Below, piece after piece: positions 17,308 through 26,352 of a stretch of 64,000 bases of DNA. Under the pieces are notes generated by a model that was not told where the DNA came from, did not search any database, and worked only from the letters and a program-made list of their open reading frames with translations. Position 1 is the stretch's first letter. Every line of letters begins with the position of its first letter. Origin of the DNA: Nostoc sp. XA010 (GTDB lineage Bacteria; Cyanobacteriota; Cyanobacteriia; Cyanobacteriales; Nostocaceae); NCBI RefSeq assembly GCF_020829625.1, contig NZ_JAIVFX010000010.1, forward strand, positions 143,782 through 207,781, given 5' to 3'. Made by a program: the position numbers and the translations under genes.

Positions 17308-18036
17308 TTATACTTCACAACTTGCGGTAATCAAGGATAATGCTACTACTGGGGCTGTAACTGCTCTGAGGATGCGGCGGCCAAGGGAAACAGGTTGAAA
17401 TCCAAATGCGATCGCATTCTCTACTTCTTGTGTTGTCCATCCCCCTTCTGGTCCAGTAGCAATGACAATCGTTTCTTGTCCTATATCATTTGTCATCTGT
17501 CCTTTGTGCTGTAAGCAATCTTTTAAATGGGGAAACTCACCACGCGCCACACAGATATATTGCTGGCTGTTTGCAAATGACAAACCCGTATTAAAAGCAA
17601 CAGGCTCTAAAATTGTTGGTACAAAAGAGCGCTCTGATTGCTCGGCGGCTTCCGCAGCGATGCGCCGCCAGCGTTCAAGCTTTTGAGGACTAGGATGAAG
17701 CAAAGTGCGATCGCTCAATACTGGTGTAATACAAGTTACTCCCAACTCTGTACAACACCGCACCACTTCATCAAATCCATTGCCTTTGGGTAAAGCCACC
17801 ATCAACGTAATTGATACAGGTAATTCTGTTTCTACCAAAAGCGTTTCTAAAACCTGTGCTTGCTCCCCTGCTAGCTGCGCTAACCACCATTTTCCCTTAC
17901 CATCCATTGCAATAAAGCGATCACCTTCACGCAAGCGCAACACACGCCCCAAATAATGTTGTTGTTCTTTGGTGAGTAAAATTTGCCCTTGTTGGAATTG
18001 GGAGGGTGCGATCGCAATTCTTTGCAGTTGAGACAT
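17308..18036 (-). CDS. rsmE: 16S rRNA (uracil-1498-N3)-methyltransferase RsmE
   Basis: 242 residues from the ATG at 18036 (MSQLQRIAIAPSQF); a longer in-frame start at 18099 would overlap the upstream gene, and AAGAAAA sits just ahead of the chosen ATG. An N-terminal PUA-like part (HYLGRVLRLREGDRFIAMDG) is followed by a SPOUT methyltransferase domain with LPKGNGFDEVVRCCTELGV, AAEQSERS and the knot motif TGPEGGWTTQEVE...SLGRRILRAVTA. It methylates U1498 of 16S rRNA in the 30S subunit. Confidence 0.92.
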   Translation of the reverse strand: MSQLQRIAIAPSQFQQGQILLTKEQQHYLGRVLRLREGDRFIAMDGKGKWWLAQLAGEQAQVLETLLVETELPVSITLMVALPKGNGFDEVVRCCTELGVTCITPVLSDRTLLHPSPQKLERWRRIAAEAAEQSERSFVPTILEPVAFNTGLSFANSQQYICVARGEFPHLKDCLQHKGQMTNDIGQETIVIATGPEGGWTTQEVENAIAFGFQPVSLGRRILRAVTAPVVALSLITASCEV

Positions 18037-18049
18037 TTTTCTTAATAAA

Positions 18050-18694
18050 TTATTGCCGTGCTGTAGATATCTGTTGTCTAACCCAGGTACGGAAAGCACG
18101 AGTTGCTGTTATTTGTCCAACTTTCTTACTTTCTTGGATAAATCGGGGAATCTCTGTTACCAGCACAGGCGCAAAAGTTGGACTGCGATCGCTTTGCGAG
18201 TATTGCCCATTATTAAGGGCGTAGATTCTCAAGACATTTCCGTTATATCGCCAGAATTCTGGGACTCCCATTGAAGCGTAAAGAGCTAACTTGTCTATTT
18301 TGGATCTGGAATATTCCACTTCTAGTACTATGTCTGGTGGTGGATCTGTATTTAAGTCAATACTTTCTTTGTTGCGGACTAAGAATTCGTTTTGGATATA
18401 GTAACTACTGTCCGGCTCGCCTCCTCGTTCCAAATCATCCCGCGTCATAGTCAACGAGCCAGCACTTTTAACTTCTAAACCAAATTCTTCACACAGCACA
18501 AGAACAAAACCTTCGATGAGACGGTTTGAGTTCTCATGCGGCATTAGCGGAGTCATAATTTCTACTATTCCGTTGTCATAAGCTAGCCTTTTATTTCGCT
18601 CAGATCCCATATCTGCCAGCATAGCTTTGAATGTTTGCCAGCTGATGTTTTGCAGCACATCCCTAGTTTCTGCGAATTTTGCTGTCGTAACCAT
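18050..18694 (-). CDS. Uma2-family (DUF820) PD-(D/E)XK protein
   Basis: 214 residues with the Uma2 core: EPDSSYYIQN (catalytic Asp), PPPDIVLEVEYSRSK (Glu-x-Lys-type region, here EVEYS) and the closing GVPEFWRYN. These are very abundant in cyanobacteria; a restriction-like nuclease fold is predicted but the biological role is unknown. It ends 13 bases before rsmE. Confidence 0.85.
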   Translation of the reverse strand: MVTTAKFAETRDVLQNISWQTFKAMLADMGSERNKRLAYDNGIVEIMTPLMPHENSNRLIEGFVLVLCEEFGLEVKSAGSLTMTRDDLERGGEPDSSYYIQNEFLVRNKESIDLNTDPPPDIVLEVEYSRSKIDKLALYASMGVPEFWRYNGNVLRIYALNNGQYSQSDRSPTFAPVLVTEIPRFIQESKKVGQITATRAFRTWVRQQISTARQ

Positions 18695-18790
18695 ATTTCA
18701 GTTTTCCTATGGATGTGTCACCGAAGAGAGCAGGGGAGGCAGGGGAAGAAGAGAAGCAGGGGGAGAAAAAAATACTTCCAAATAAAGTTT

Positions 18791-18930
18791 GCGCTCCTCT
18801 GCGCTTACCTCTGTGCCCCTACCCTACGGAAAGGCGTACCCCTACGGGGAAGCAAGCTACGCGTAGCGTCTCGTAGAGAAGTGCCTATGCGTTTAAACTT
18901 AAACCCTCAATTGGCCACGAATTTACGAAA
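18791..18930. repeat. Interspersed repeat, copy A
   Basis: About 140 bases. The core GCGTACCCCTACGGGGAAGC...TCTCGTAGAGAAG (18834-18881), including the palindrome GCTACGCGTAGC, is identical over about 48 bases to 23720-23767, and similarity extends on both sides (GCGTTTAAA, ACCCTCAATT, GCCACGA). No coding sequence. It belongs to the dispersed repeats common in Nostoc. Confidence 0.75.
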
Positions 18931-18960
18931 CTGTGTACTAAGTGTATTAGGACTTACGCA

Positions 18961-18990
18961 AGAGACACAGATGGATTTATCTGTGTCTCT
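18961..18990. terminator. Perfect stem-loop downstream of sulfite reductase
   Basis: 12-base stem AGAGACACAGAT/ATCTGTGTCTCT with a 6-base loop, 32 bases past the sulfite reductase stop. No T-run on the minus strand, so termination or mRNA 3'-end protection are both possible. Confidence 0.5.
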
Positions 18991-19021
18991 CTTTGATTTC
19001 TATTATCTTCAATTTTTCGGC

Positions 19022-20938
19022 TTACGAAAGATTCTGGAAGTAAGTCTCTAGCGCTTCAGTCACTAACTGAGTCATGGGCTTACCTTGGCTTTCTGCTACT
19101 TCCTTCAACTTGCTATAAACCTCTTCTTTCAAATTCACCCGATGGCGTGATTTGTTTGCACCATTAGCGCTATTAGGATCGTAGCTAGCAGCAAACTCGC
19201 GGATGGCATCAAAACCAACGCGATCGCAAAAATCACCAAATTTTTCCTTCGATTTCCGAGATTTTTTAAAGTAAACAAAAATTGGCTCTAGAAAGCTGTC
19301 TAAATCATTATGGTGTAGCTTTTCTGTGTAAGGTTGCGCCAGTCGAGTCTGATTTGGCGAACCCCCTAACCATAATTGGTAAGATTCTGGAGCGCTACCG
19401 ACAAAGCCCAATTCTGCTAGGTAGGGACGAGCGCACCCGTTGGGGCATCCTGTCATCCTTACCACAAAATGCTCATTTTGTAAACCAACTTTATCTAATA
19501 GAGCGCGAACCCGCTCCAGAATACCCGGTATTGCTCGTTCTGATTCCGTGATTGCCAAGCCGCAAGTGGGCAAAGCAGGACAAGCCATTGCATACCGCAC
19601 TAAAGGTTCGATTTTAGTAGGGTCATCTACGACACCGTGACGGCTGAGAATGTCTTGAATAGCTTGCTTGCTATCTGGTTCGATATCGTAAAAAATCAGG
19701 TTGTGGTTGGCACTCAGACGGATGGACAAGTTGAACTGCTCGACAATTTCCCGCAAAGCGGTTTTCAGTTGAAACGAACCTTCATCCTTGATTCGACCAT
19801 TGTCAATGGAAATTCCTAAGAATAGCTTGCCATCACCTTGTTCATTCCAGCCGAGGAAGTCGTAATATTTAAACTCTGGTAGTGGTTTGAAGGCTTCAAT
19901 TGATTTACCGAAATATTCTTCAACTTGGGCACGGAATTTATCTAAGCCCCAATCGTTGATTAAATATTTTAATCTGGCATGACGACGATCGGTGCGATCG
20001 CCATAATCTCTCTGAGTTGCAACAATCGCTTTCACTATGTCGTAAACGTCATCCTTCGCCACATAACCGATGGGGTCTGCTAACCTAGCGAAAGTTTCTT
20101 CTTTACCGTGGGTTCTACCTAAACCACCACCAGCAAAAATATTAAATCCTTCTAATTGCTTCTTCTTATTGGTAATCACTACCAACGTCAGGTCTTGAGA
20201 ATACAAATCAATCGAATTATCCCCTGGCACTGTCACGCAAATTTTAAACTTGCGGGGCATATAGTACGTGCCATAAATCGGTTCTTCGTTGTCATGGATG
20301 ATTGTGCCATTCCCATTGCGTTGTCGCGCCGCCTTCACCTCTGGGTTTTCTTCAGCACTAATTGCTTTTTCCCCATCTAGCCAAATTTCGTAATAAGCGC
20401 CTGTTTGCGCTGTCAGCAAGTCAGCAATATTCTGGGCATACTCCCAAGCATACTGGTACTCTGGGCGATTCTTAAAGGGGGCTGGTGGTGCCATCACGTT
20501 GCGGTTGATGTCGCCGCAAGCTCCCAAAGTCGAACCCAAGTTGTTAACAATGGTGGCGATTGCTGATTTAAGATTCTTCTTTAAAATTCCGTGCAGTTGG
20601 AAACCTTGACGGGTAGTTGCTCGTAACGTGTGGTTGCCATACTCATCAGCTATTTTATCTAAAGCTAGATACAACTGCGGCGGTACTAAACCACCCGGAT
20701 TTTTTGTCCGCAGCATAAACTGGTAATCTTTTTCCTGTCCCTTGGTGCGGTTGTCGCGGTTATCCTGCTGATAAGAACCGTGATACTTCAAAAGCTGTAC
20801 CGCATTTTCAGTAAAATGGGTAGTGTCTTGAAGGATCTCAGTTGCTACAGGTTCACGCAAAAAATTACTATTTTCCTTGATTCCTTCTACTTTGGAAGGC
20901 TTACGGGTTGCGATGGGGGAAGGAGCAGATTTAACCAT
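19022..20938 (-). CDS. sir: Ferredoxin-sulfite reductase with C-terminal ribbon-helix-helix extension
   Basis: 638 residues. The siroheme/4Fe-4S ligands are seen as ACPALPTCGLA and TGCPNGCARPY, and the substrate-binding half-repeats (RATTRQGFQLHGI; IRLSANHNLIFYDI) are present. The enzyme reduces sulfite to sulfide with ferredoxin electrons in sulfur assimilation. After the normal end (about residue 590) there is an extra 40-residue tail (HRVNLKEEVYSKLKEVA, MTQLVTEALETYF) with the strand-helix-helix pattern of an RHH DNA-binding domain. This could dimerise the enzyme or bind DNA, recalling the DNA-compacting plastid enzyme, but that is inference. Confidence 0.92.
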   Translation of the reverse strand: MVKSAPSPIATRKPSKVEGIKENSNFLREPVATEILQDTTHFTENAVQLLKYHGSYQQDNRDNRTKGQEKDYQFMLRTKNPGGLVPPQLYLALDKIADEYGNHTLRATTRQGFQLHGILKKNLKSAIATIVNNLGSTLGACGDINRNVMAPPAPFKNRPEYQYAWEYAQNIADLLTAQTGAYYEIWLDGEKAISAEENPEVKAARQRNGNGTIIHDNEEPIYGTYYMPRKFKICVTVPGDNSIDLYSQDLTLVVITNKKKQLEGFNIFAGGGLGRTHGKEETFARLADPIGYVAKDDVYDIVKAIVATQRDYGDRTDRRHARLKYLINDWGLDKFRAQVEEYFGKSIEAFKPLPEFKYYDFLGWNEQGDGKLFLGISIDNGRIKDEGSFQLKTALREIVEQFNLSIRLSANHNLIFYDIEPDSKQAIQDILSRHGVVDDPTKIEPLVRYAMACPALPTCGLAITESERAIPGILERVRALLDKVGLQNEHFVVRMTGCPNGCARPYLAELGFVGSAPESYQLWLGGSPNQTRLAQPYTEKLHHNDLDSFLEPIFVYFKKSRKSKEKFGDFCDRVGFDAIREFAASYDPNSANGANKSRHRVNLKEEVYSKLKEVAESQGKPMTQLVTEALETYFQNLS

Positions 20939-21201
20939 TAGACTTGTATAGTATTCTCAATAAAGCATTAGTAGACGCCGAATCAGCACCTTTCGGCTAT
21001 TTGATCCCCGGTAATCCGGCCGGAATAATGAGGAATAGTTTAATTTTACCACGGCAAAAGCAGGCTTTGCCAGTGATGTAACACTTAACAAAACCAGCTT
21101 TTTGAAGTAGTGAGTTTTAAGTGCTGTTAGCGGTAGCGGGGCGTTTAGCCCGTCCTGAGTACTTAAGTAAAGTATAAACTGACCGAGGACTCAATAATCT
21201 T

Positions 21202-21741
21202 TTATTTGAAGCGATAGCCAAAACCGCCATTGATGCTAACAGCAGGAGTATCGCTATTTTGGTAAGCACCAATTCCTACCTTGGCGTTAGTGTAGACGAG
21301 GAAATTGTTAGCAACTTCCGATTCAACACCAGCACCTACCACTACTGAATCTTTATTACCTATGGGAGTTGGTGAGCCATCTTTCTCTACAAAAGAATAA
21401 CCACCAGTTAAATAGGCATTAGTTTTATTAGCGATAGGCACATCCACAGAAAGTTCTGGGATAATGGCACTTGTCTTATCACTCCAGAGGACATTACCGC
21501 GTGCAGAAAATGGTGTAGTTCCTAATTTCACGCGACCTGTGACATTACCACCAAATGTGGCATCATCGTTGATACCTTGTCCGCCACTGGTAACGCCACC
21601 TGCAACACCAGCACCAACATAGCTAGCATCAGTACCTTTTTTTGTTTCAGCAGAAGCTTGACCAGCTGATAGAACAAGAGGAGCAATTATTAAAGAAGAT
21701 AATGCAGAAATTGTCATGAGAGACTTGAGTAAGCGCTTCAT
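21202..21741 (-). CDS. Exported beta-barrel-like protein of unknown function
   Basis: 179 residues from ATG at 21741; a TTG four codons earlier also opens the frame but is less likely. A clear signal peptide (MKRLLKSLMTISALSSLIIAP, AxA cleavage near QASA-ET). The mature part alternates hydrophobic and polar residues in short strands ending in Phe-Lys (GFGYRFK), the usual C-terminus of an outer-membrane barrel, and is Gly-rich. Similar small proteins are common in cyanobacteria; I cannot assign a role. Confidence 0.75.
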   Translation of the reverse strand: MKRLLKSLMTISALSSLIIAPLVLSAGQASAETKKGTDASYVGAGVAGGVTSGGQGINDDATFGGNVTGRVKLGTTPFSARGNVLWSDKTSAIIPELSVDVPIANKTNAYLTGGYSFVEKDGSPTPIGNKDSVVVGAGVESEVANNFLVYTNAKVGIGAYQNSDTPAVSINGGFGYRFK

Positions 21742-22132
21742 ATCTTTTACCAAATTTTGTATTTTTTACTTGTATATTCCAAGTCGAAAATTGTATGAGA
21801 ATGTTCCAAATATTTCCAAGATTTTATTAAATGAATGTTGCTATTGATGCTTGACGTTTATAGGTTAACTACCCGGAAAATCAAGAATAAGCTGTTATAA
21901 TTACATTCAATGTCTTTTCATCTGGGTTCTTTGTTCCAAAAATAGACGCTTTTAAAACTGGCACAATATTTGGAACTAAAACTAAGTTGGGATATGGTAA
22001 AAAAATACCTGATTAACAATTTTTTGCCTAGCTTTTCACAGATGATGAAAAGTAGGCTGTAGCATCCGTTGCAACAAGCTATAGAGGGAATCTATAAAGT
22101 TAATTTTGAGCAATTATTGTGGAGATTGAATA
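21742..22132. other. Intergenic region between divergent genes
   Basis: AT-rich. It must carry the promoters of the barrel protein (minus) and the ADP-ribosylglycohydrolase (plus). GTGGAGA at about 22119-22125 is the ribosome-binding site of the latter. No gene or repeat is seen. Confidence 0.5.
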
Positions 22133-23074
22133 ATGCTAACCGCTACAAAAACGTTGTCTGGTTTGATGGGTTTATGTGTCGGTGATGCGTTGGGTGTGCC
22201 GGTGGAGTTTACTAGCCGCGCTGAACGAGTCAAATCTCCAGTAACAACGATGCAGGGTTATGGCACATGGAATCAACCACCAGGAACTTGGTCAGATGAC
22301 AGTTCCCTAAGCTTTTGCTTGGCAGAATGCCTTTGTAGGGGGTATTCGTTGGATGCCATAGCCAATTCCTTCTGGCGCTGGTACAAGGAGGCTTACTGGA
22401 CTCCTCGTGGCGATGTCTTTGATATTGGTCAAACTACCCACACAGCAATTATGCGCCTGAAGCAGGGAGTTGTTCCCCATCAGGCGGGTGGGAAGGTTGA
22501 AAATAGTAATGGCAATGGTTCGCTGATGAGAATCTTGCCGATGGCTTATTGTCACAGAAGTTTAACTTTAGGCGAATTGCTGGCGCGAGTGCATGATGTT
22601 TCGGCGATTACTCATGCTCATGCGCGATCGCAAATGGCCTGTGGCATTTATATTAGTATTGCAGTGGCGCTCTTGGAAGGGGCTGACCTTCAAACAGCTT
22701 ATTTACAAGCACTGCAAGACATCCAAACAATTTATTCTGTCCGAGAATTTTTGTTAGAGAAGCCGCATTTTGGCAGAATTTTCAGTGGTGAGATTGCCAA
22801 GATACCAGTGGAAGAGATTAATTCTGGTGGCTATGTGATTGATACTTTAGAATCATCCCTGTGGTGTTTGTTAAATAGTTCGTCTTATTCTGAGGCGGTG
22901 CTGAAAGCTGTTAATTTAGGCGGAGATACCGATACTACCGCCGCCGTTACTGGTGGGTTGGCGGGAATTTACTACGGCGTGGAAAATATTCCCAAACAAT
23001 GGATGAACCAAATTGCTCGTAGACAAGACATTATTTACTTAGCGGAGCGTTTTGCAAGGGCTGTTTACAGTTAG
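22133..23074 (+). CDS. ADP-ribosylglycohydrolase (DraG/ARH family)
   Basis: 313 residues, typical length. The family motifs are intact: GDALGVPVEFTSR, the metal-binding GTWSDDSSLSFCLAE, NGNGSLMRILPMA, HAHARSQMACGIY, and the second metal motif GGDTDTTAAVTGGLAG. These enzymes remove ADP-ribose from proteins or nucleic acids with two Mg ions. In some nitrogen fixers DraG reactivates nitrogenase, but nothing here ties this paralogue to that job. A damaged tandem copy follows at 23162. Confidence 0.88.
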   Translation: MLTATKTLSGLMGLCVGDALGVPVEFTSRAERVKSPVTTMQGYGTWNQPPGTWSDDSSLSFCLAECLCRGYSLDAIANSFWRWYKEAYWTPRGDVFDIGQTTHTAIMRLKQGVVPHQAGGKVENSNGNGSLMRILPMAYCHRSLTLGELLARVHDVSAITHAHARSQMACGIYISIAVALLEGADLQTAYLQALQDIQTIYSVREFLLEKPHFGRIFSGEIAKIPVEEINSGGYVIDTLESSLWCLLNSSSYSEAVLKAVNLGGDTDTTAAVTGGLAGIYYGVENIPKQWMNQIARRQDIIYLAERFARAVYS

Positions 23075-23161
23075 TTTGAAATTAAAAATTATACCAAGCG
23101 TTTAATCAATGTTTTTTCGCAAGTAAAATCAGTTGTAGAAAAGTTTCATGCTGGTTGAACA

Positions 23162-23667
23162 ATGCTAACCTCTGCAAAAACGTTGTCTGGTTTGATGGGT
23201 TTATGTGTTGGTGATGCCTTGGGTGTGCCAGTGGAGTTCACCAGCCGCGCTGAACGAGTAAAATCTCCAGTGACAACCATGTTGGGTTATGGAACTTGGG
23301 ATGTTCCTCCTGGTACATGGTCAGATGACAGTTCCTTAAGCTTTTGCTTGGCAGAATGTCTTTGTGAGGGATTTTCAGTGGTGAGATTGCCAAGATACCA
23401 GTGGAAGAGATTAATTCTGGTGGCTATGTGATTGATACTTTAGAATCATCCCTGTGGTGTTTATTAAATAGTTCGTCTTATTCTGAAGCGGTGTTGAAAG
23501 CTGTCAACTTAGGCGGAGATACTGATACTACCGCCGCCGTCACCGGTGGGTTAGCCGGAATTTATTACGGGGTAGAAAATATTCCCAAACAATGGATAAA
23601 TCAAATTGCTCGTAGACAAGACATTATTTACTTGGCCGAGCGTTTTGCAAGGGCTGTTTACCCTTAG
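23162..23667 (+). pseudogene. Internally deleted tandem copy of the ADP-ribosylglycohydrolase
   Basis: Bases 23162-23360 match the start of the upstream gene (MLTSAKTLSGLMGLCVGDA to LAECLCEG). The sequence then jumps near 23364 to the part matching 22783 onward (TTTTCAGTGGTGAGATTGCC), losing about 420-450 bases and shifting the frame; the frame from the first ATG stops at 23431. The C-terminal third (VIDTLESSLWCLL...GGDTDTTAAVTGG) is almost identical to the intact copy. The central catalytic region is missing, so the product cannot be functional. Confidence 0.85.
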
Positions 23668-23688
23668 TACAACATTTCATTAATTCTT

Positions 23689-23815
23689 TGCGTCCCTCTG
23701 CGCTTACCCCTGCGGGAAGGCGTACCCCTACGGGGAAGCAAGCTACGCGTAGCGTCTCGTAGAGAAGCGTCTATGCGTTTAAATTTCAACCCTCAATTCG
23801 CCACGATTTTACGCA
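23689..23815. repeat. Interspersed repeat, copy B
   Basis: Second copy of the repeat at 18791-18930, same orientation, with an identical core at about 23720-23767. It lies just after the broken glycohydrolase copy. Confidence 0.75.
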
Positions 23816-23843
23816 AAGCTGTACTTAGAGTTATTAGTTGAGA

Positions 23844-23888
23844 GTAAAGATTGAGGAGTTATGAAAATCCTAACTCCTCAATCTTTAC
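23844..23888. repeat. Perfect 18-base inverted repeat
   Basis: GTAAAGATTGAGGAGTTA (23844-23861) and its exact complement (23871-23888) around a 9-base loop, followed by TTTTAACC. It may be a terminator or a mobile hairpin repeat. It is convergent to cutA. The rest of 23668-24021 holds no gene. Confidence 0.7.
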
Positions 23889-24021
23889 TTTTAACCTAGA
23901 GTGGCAAAGCTAGCTAGAGCAAAAACTTAAACCTAGTAAATTCGTTATTATTGAAAATTTTTGTTTACCTATTTACGCCTATTTCAATCATTAAAAATCT
24001 ACTCTAGCAAGTTTTACCGCT

Positions 24022-24348
24022 CTAGCTTTTAACTTGCTGAGAAATCCACTGTAAGTAGGCTTGAGAACTAGCAACAATTGGTAAAGCAATAATTTCTGGC
24101 ACTTCATAGGAGTGCAATTCCTTAATTTTGGCTTCCATTGCCGGAAATTGCGCCAAATCAGTTTTAATCAGTAATTGCCATTCTTGCTCTTTATGCAGTT
24201 CTCCTTGCCAGGTGTAAATTGAGTGGATTGGTAACAGACTCACACAAGCAGCTAGTTTAGCTTCCACAAGGGCATTTGCAATTGCTTCTGCCTCCTGCAT
24301 GTTGCCAGTTGTCACCAATACCACACCATAGCCAGTCGGTGTCTCCAT
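24022..24348 (-). CDS. cutA: CutA1-like divalent-ion tolerance protein
   Basis: 108 residues, usual length. The ferredoxin-like trimer fold signatures are present: VVLVTTGNMQEAEAIANALVE, LAACVSLLPIHSIYTWQGEL, KTDLAQFPAMEAKIKELHSYEVPEIIALPI. Family members form very stable trimers and are linked to copper tolerance, though the mechanism is uncertain. It is 5 bases downstream of the HTH protein gene, as the last gene of a three-gene operon. Confidence 0.93.
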   Translation of the reverse strand: METPTGYGVVLVTTGNMQEAEAIANALVEAKLAACVSLLPIHSIYTWQGELHKEQEWQLLIKTDLAQFPAMEAKIKELHSYEVPEIIALPIVASSQAYLQWISQQVKS

Positions 24349-24353
24349 GACCT

Positions 24354-25367
24354 CTAAACCGTCGTAGACAAGGAGTAGACCTGACCATCAATTAGCAATC
24401 GGGTGATGCCCTTAGCTTGCAAATGAGTCCGAGCCTTATGGAGCATTTTACTATCAGGAACTTTAATCACGCGATCGCGCTTCGTAGAAAAGCGCTTGGC
24501 GACGCGATGGTTATCAAACACCGGTAGAGTTCTTTGCTGGGTTTCCAGGCTAGGAATTTGCCCCAAATCACCAAAGTCTTTGAGAGGACGGGTAATTAAT
24601 TCCGAAGAACGGTCAATCACCAAATAGCAAGTTTTTGGCAAATTGGCTATCGACAGAGGTAAAACTTGAACTGATGCTTCACCTGGCCTACGTTTTGTGA
24701 CTAAAGGTCTTTGGTCATCCAGGTCATCGTCATCAAAGTCTTCTTCCTCAAAATCATCATCTTCTAAATCATCATCTTCTAAATCGTCCAAATCCTCCGA
24801 TTCGTCGAGCAAATCTTCACCCAGCATCTGCGCGATGACAGCCGCTCCTGGATGTTCATTCTTTAGCGGTGGGATAGGAATACTGACTATTTCCGGCGGC
24901 TTTGGCTCTGGAGTTTCTAATTTCTCTGTGACTCGGAGCTTGGGTTTTTCCGTCGCCGAGGGGCGTCGCCGCACCCGTCTACTAGCAGCGAGTGACTCCG
25001 CCGTTTCCTCTGAGAAAAGTTCCTGCTCTACATGAATTACCCGGCGTGGCTGCGGCTCAACCTTTGGTACTTCCACAGGGTGGCTCTCGATGGGTGGAAC
25101 TTCTATCTCCGGCTCTGGTTGAGTCAGCAGAGGTAACTGCTCGTAGCTTACCTGCGCCCTACCCTCAGGAGTTCTCGCAGCCCGCTTTAAGGAGACTAAG
25201 TATTCATACTCGTCTTCTGGCAAAGTGCTTTTGAGCAGGCGACTAATTGTCGAATTACTCACACCATAGCGGTCTGCCAAAGTTGAGGTTGTTTCGGCAG
25301 TCTCTCGATATAACTTAAGAATTTCTTGCTTGTCAGAGTCTGTTAATTTTCTCACGGTAGATACCAA
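24354..25367 (-). CDS. HTH (transposase-like) DNA-binding protein with acidic linker
   Basis: 337 residues. Residues 1-65 form a helix-turn-helix like those of IS-type transposases and Trp/homeodomain-like regulators (KQEILKLYRETAETTSTLADRYGVSNSTISRLLKS). Residues about 100-185 are Pro/Glu-rich; 190-225 is a run of Asp/Glu with Leu and Phe. The C-terminal 100 residues (LPKTCYLVIDRSSELITRPL, RVIKVPDSKMLHKARTHL) appear globular and unlike a transposase DDE domain. So a domesticated regulator is more likely than a mobile-element enzyme. It sits between a membrane-protein gene and cutA, with gaps of 9 and 5 bases. Confidence 0.7.
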   Translation of the reverse strand: MVSTVRKLTDSDKQEILKLYRETAETTSTLADRYGVSNSTISRLLKSTLPEDEYEYLVSLKRAARTPEGRAQVSYEQLPLLTQPEPEIEVPPIESHPVEVPKVEPQPRRVIHVEQELFSEETAESLAASRRVRRRPSATEKPKLRVTEKLETPEPKPPEIVSIPIPPLKNEHPGAAVIAQMLGEDLLDESEDLDDLEDDDLEDDDFEEEDFDDDDLDDQRPLVTKRRPGEASVQVLPLSIANLPKTCYLVIDRSSELITRPLKDFGDLGQIPSLETQQRTLPVFDNHRVAKRFSTKRDRVIKVPDSKMLHKARTHLQAKGITRLLIDGQVYSLSTTV

Positions 25368-25376
25368 AAATCTTTA

Positions 25377-26228
25377 CTAAGCTCGTTTTCGTCCACTGGT
25401 ACGGCGCGTTCGTCTTAGTGATGCGTCATATTCTAAGACAGCGCCCATGCCAAATAACACTCCACTAAATACCCAAAACACTTCTAATATCTCTCCACTT
25501 TGATAATTGGCGCCTTGGGCATATTTAAACCACATATCTGCAATGTAAAGCGAAAAGGCCGCGGCTGCAATCATTCGCCAAGACTGGGAAACTCTTCCCC
25601 CCCAAAAGGCTAACAGCAGAGTGGTAGCAATAATTAACAGAACCACATCGCTAACTACGTAAAACCAATTCAAAATAGCGACTAGTAGTTCTGAGGGTTT
25701 TTCCTGTTGCATAGAAATCCACCATGCTAAGAAACTACCGAAAACTGCAATTGCTAACACAATTAGCCACTGCCATTTTTCCAGATTGATTCGCCTGGAA
25801 GCCACAGCTAAAATCATGCCTGCGCCAAGTAATAGATAACTAACTACAAAAAATATATCGCCTACAGACACATCCGGTTCATCTTTTAAAACTATTTCCG
25901 TATAGCCGAAAATTATCCCCCCGACAAAATAGGAAAGCATACCTAAGCCAATCAAGAGCCAAACATTTCGACCACTGACGATTTGCGGACTCAGCCAGTT
26001 CCTCAAGCATAAGATACCGGCAGCCAAATAAGCTAAAGCTTCAAAAATATTTGTGCCAATCACATACCACTCGGCTCGGCTTTCTATGCCATCTGCTCCG
26101 GGAACTTTGGCACTAAACAACAAAAAGTATAGCAGTGCCAGTACGGCCCAGCCAATATTAGCTAAGACAATGTTCTGAGTGTTGAAAATGGATTTAGAAA
26201 AGAACGAATTCTCGTAAGAGTTATTCAT
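25377..26228 (-). CDS. Eight-helix integral membrane protein, unknown function
   Basis: 283 residues with eight hydrophobic stretches evenly spaced between residues 20 and 265, and a basic tail (RRTRRTSGRKRA). The layout resembles stand-alone membrane sensor domains found at the start of histidine kinases, but no catalytic part follows. It is the first gene of an operon with the HTH protein and cutA. I do not recognise the family. Confidence 0.7.
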   Translation of the reverse strand: MNNSYENSFFSKSIFNTQNIVLANIGWAVLALLYFLLFSAKVPGADGIESRAEWYVIGTNIFEALAYLAAGILCLRNWLSPQIVSGRNVWLLIGLGMLSYFVGGIIFGYTEIVLKDEPDVSVGDIFFVVSYLLLGAGMILAVASRRINLEKWQWLIVLAIAVFGSFLAWWISMQQEKPSELLVAILNWFYVVSDVVLLIIATTLLLAFWGGRVSQSWRMIAAAAFSLYIADMWFKYAQGANYQSGEILEVFWVFSGVLFGMGAVLEYDASLRRTRRTSGRKRA

Positions 26229-26352
26229 AAGACTTGACTATGTAGATGCTCTCTGGCAGTATTTTGAGTTAAGGGACTGTATATCTAGCAGTGTGTCTGC
26301 TAACTGATGCACAATCGGACACCAAAAGCAAGTGCCATTGGTGAGAATTTTG

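Noticed and set aside
22133..23074. DraG controlling nitrogenase
   Set aside because: The family match is good, but no draT or nif gene is near; the specific role is not supported.
24697..25035. Ser-rich frame on the plus strand
   Set aside because: It is the antisense reading of the Asp/Glu run in the HTH protein.
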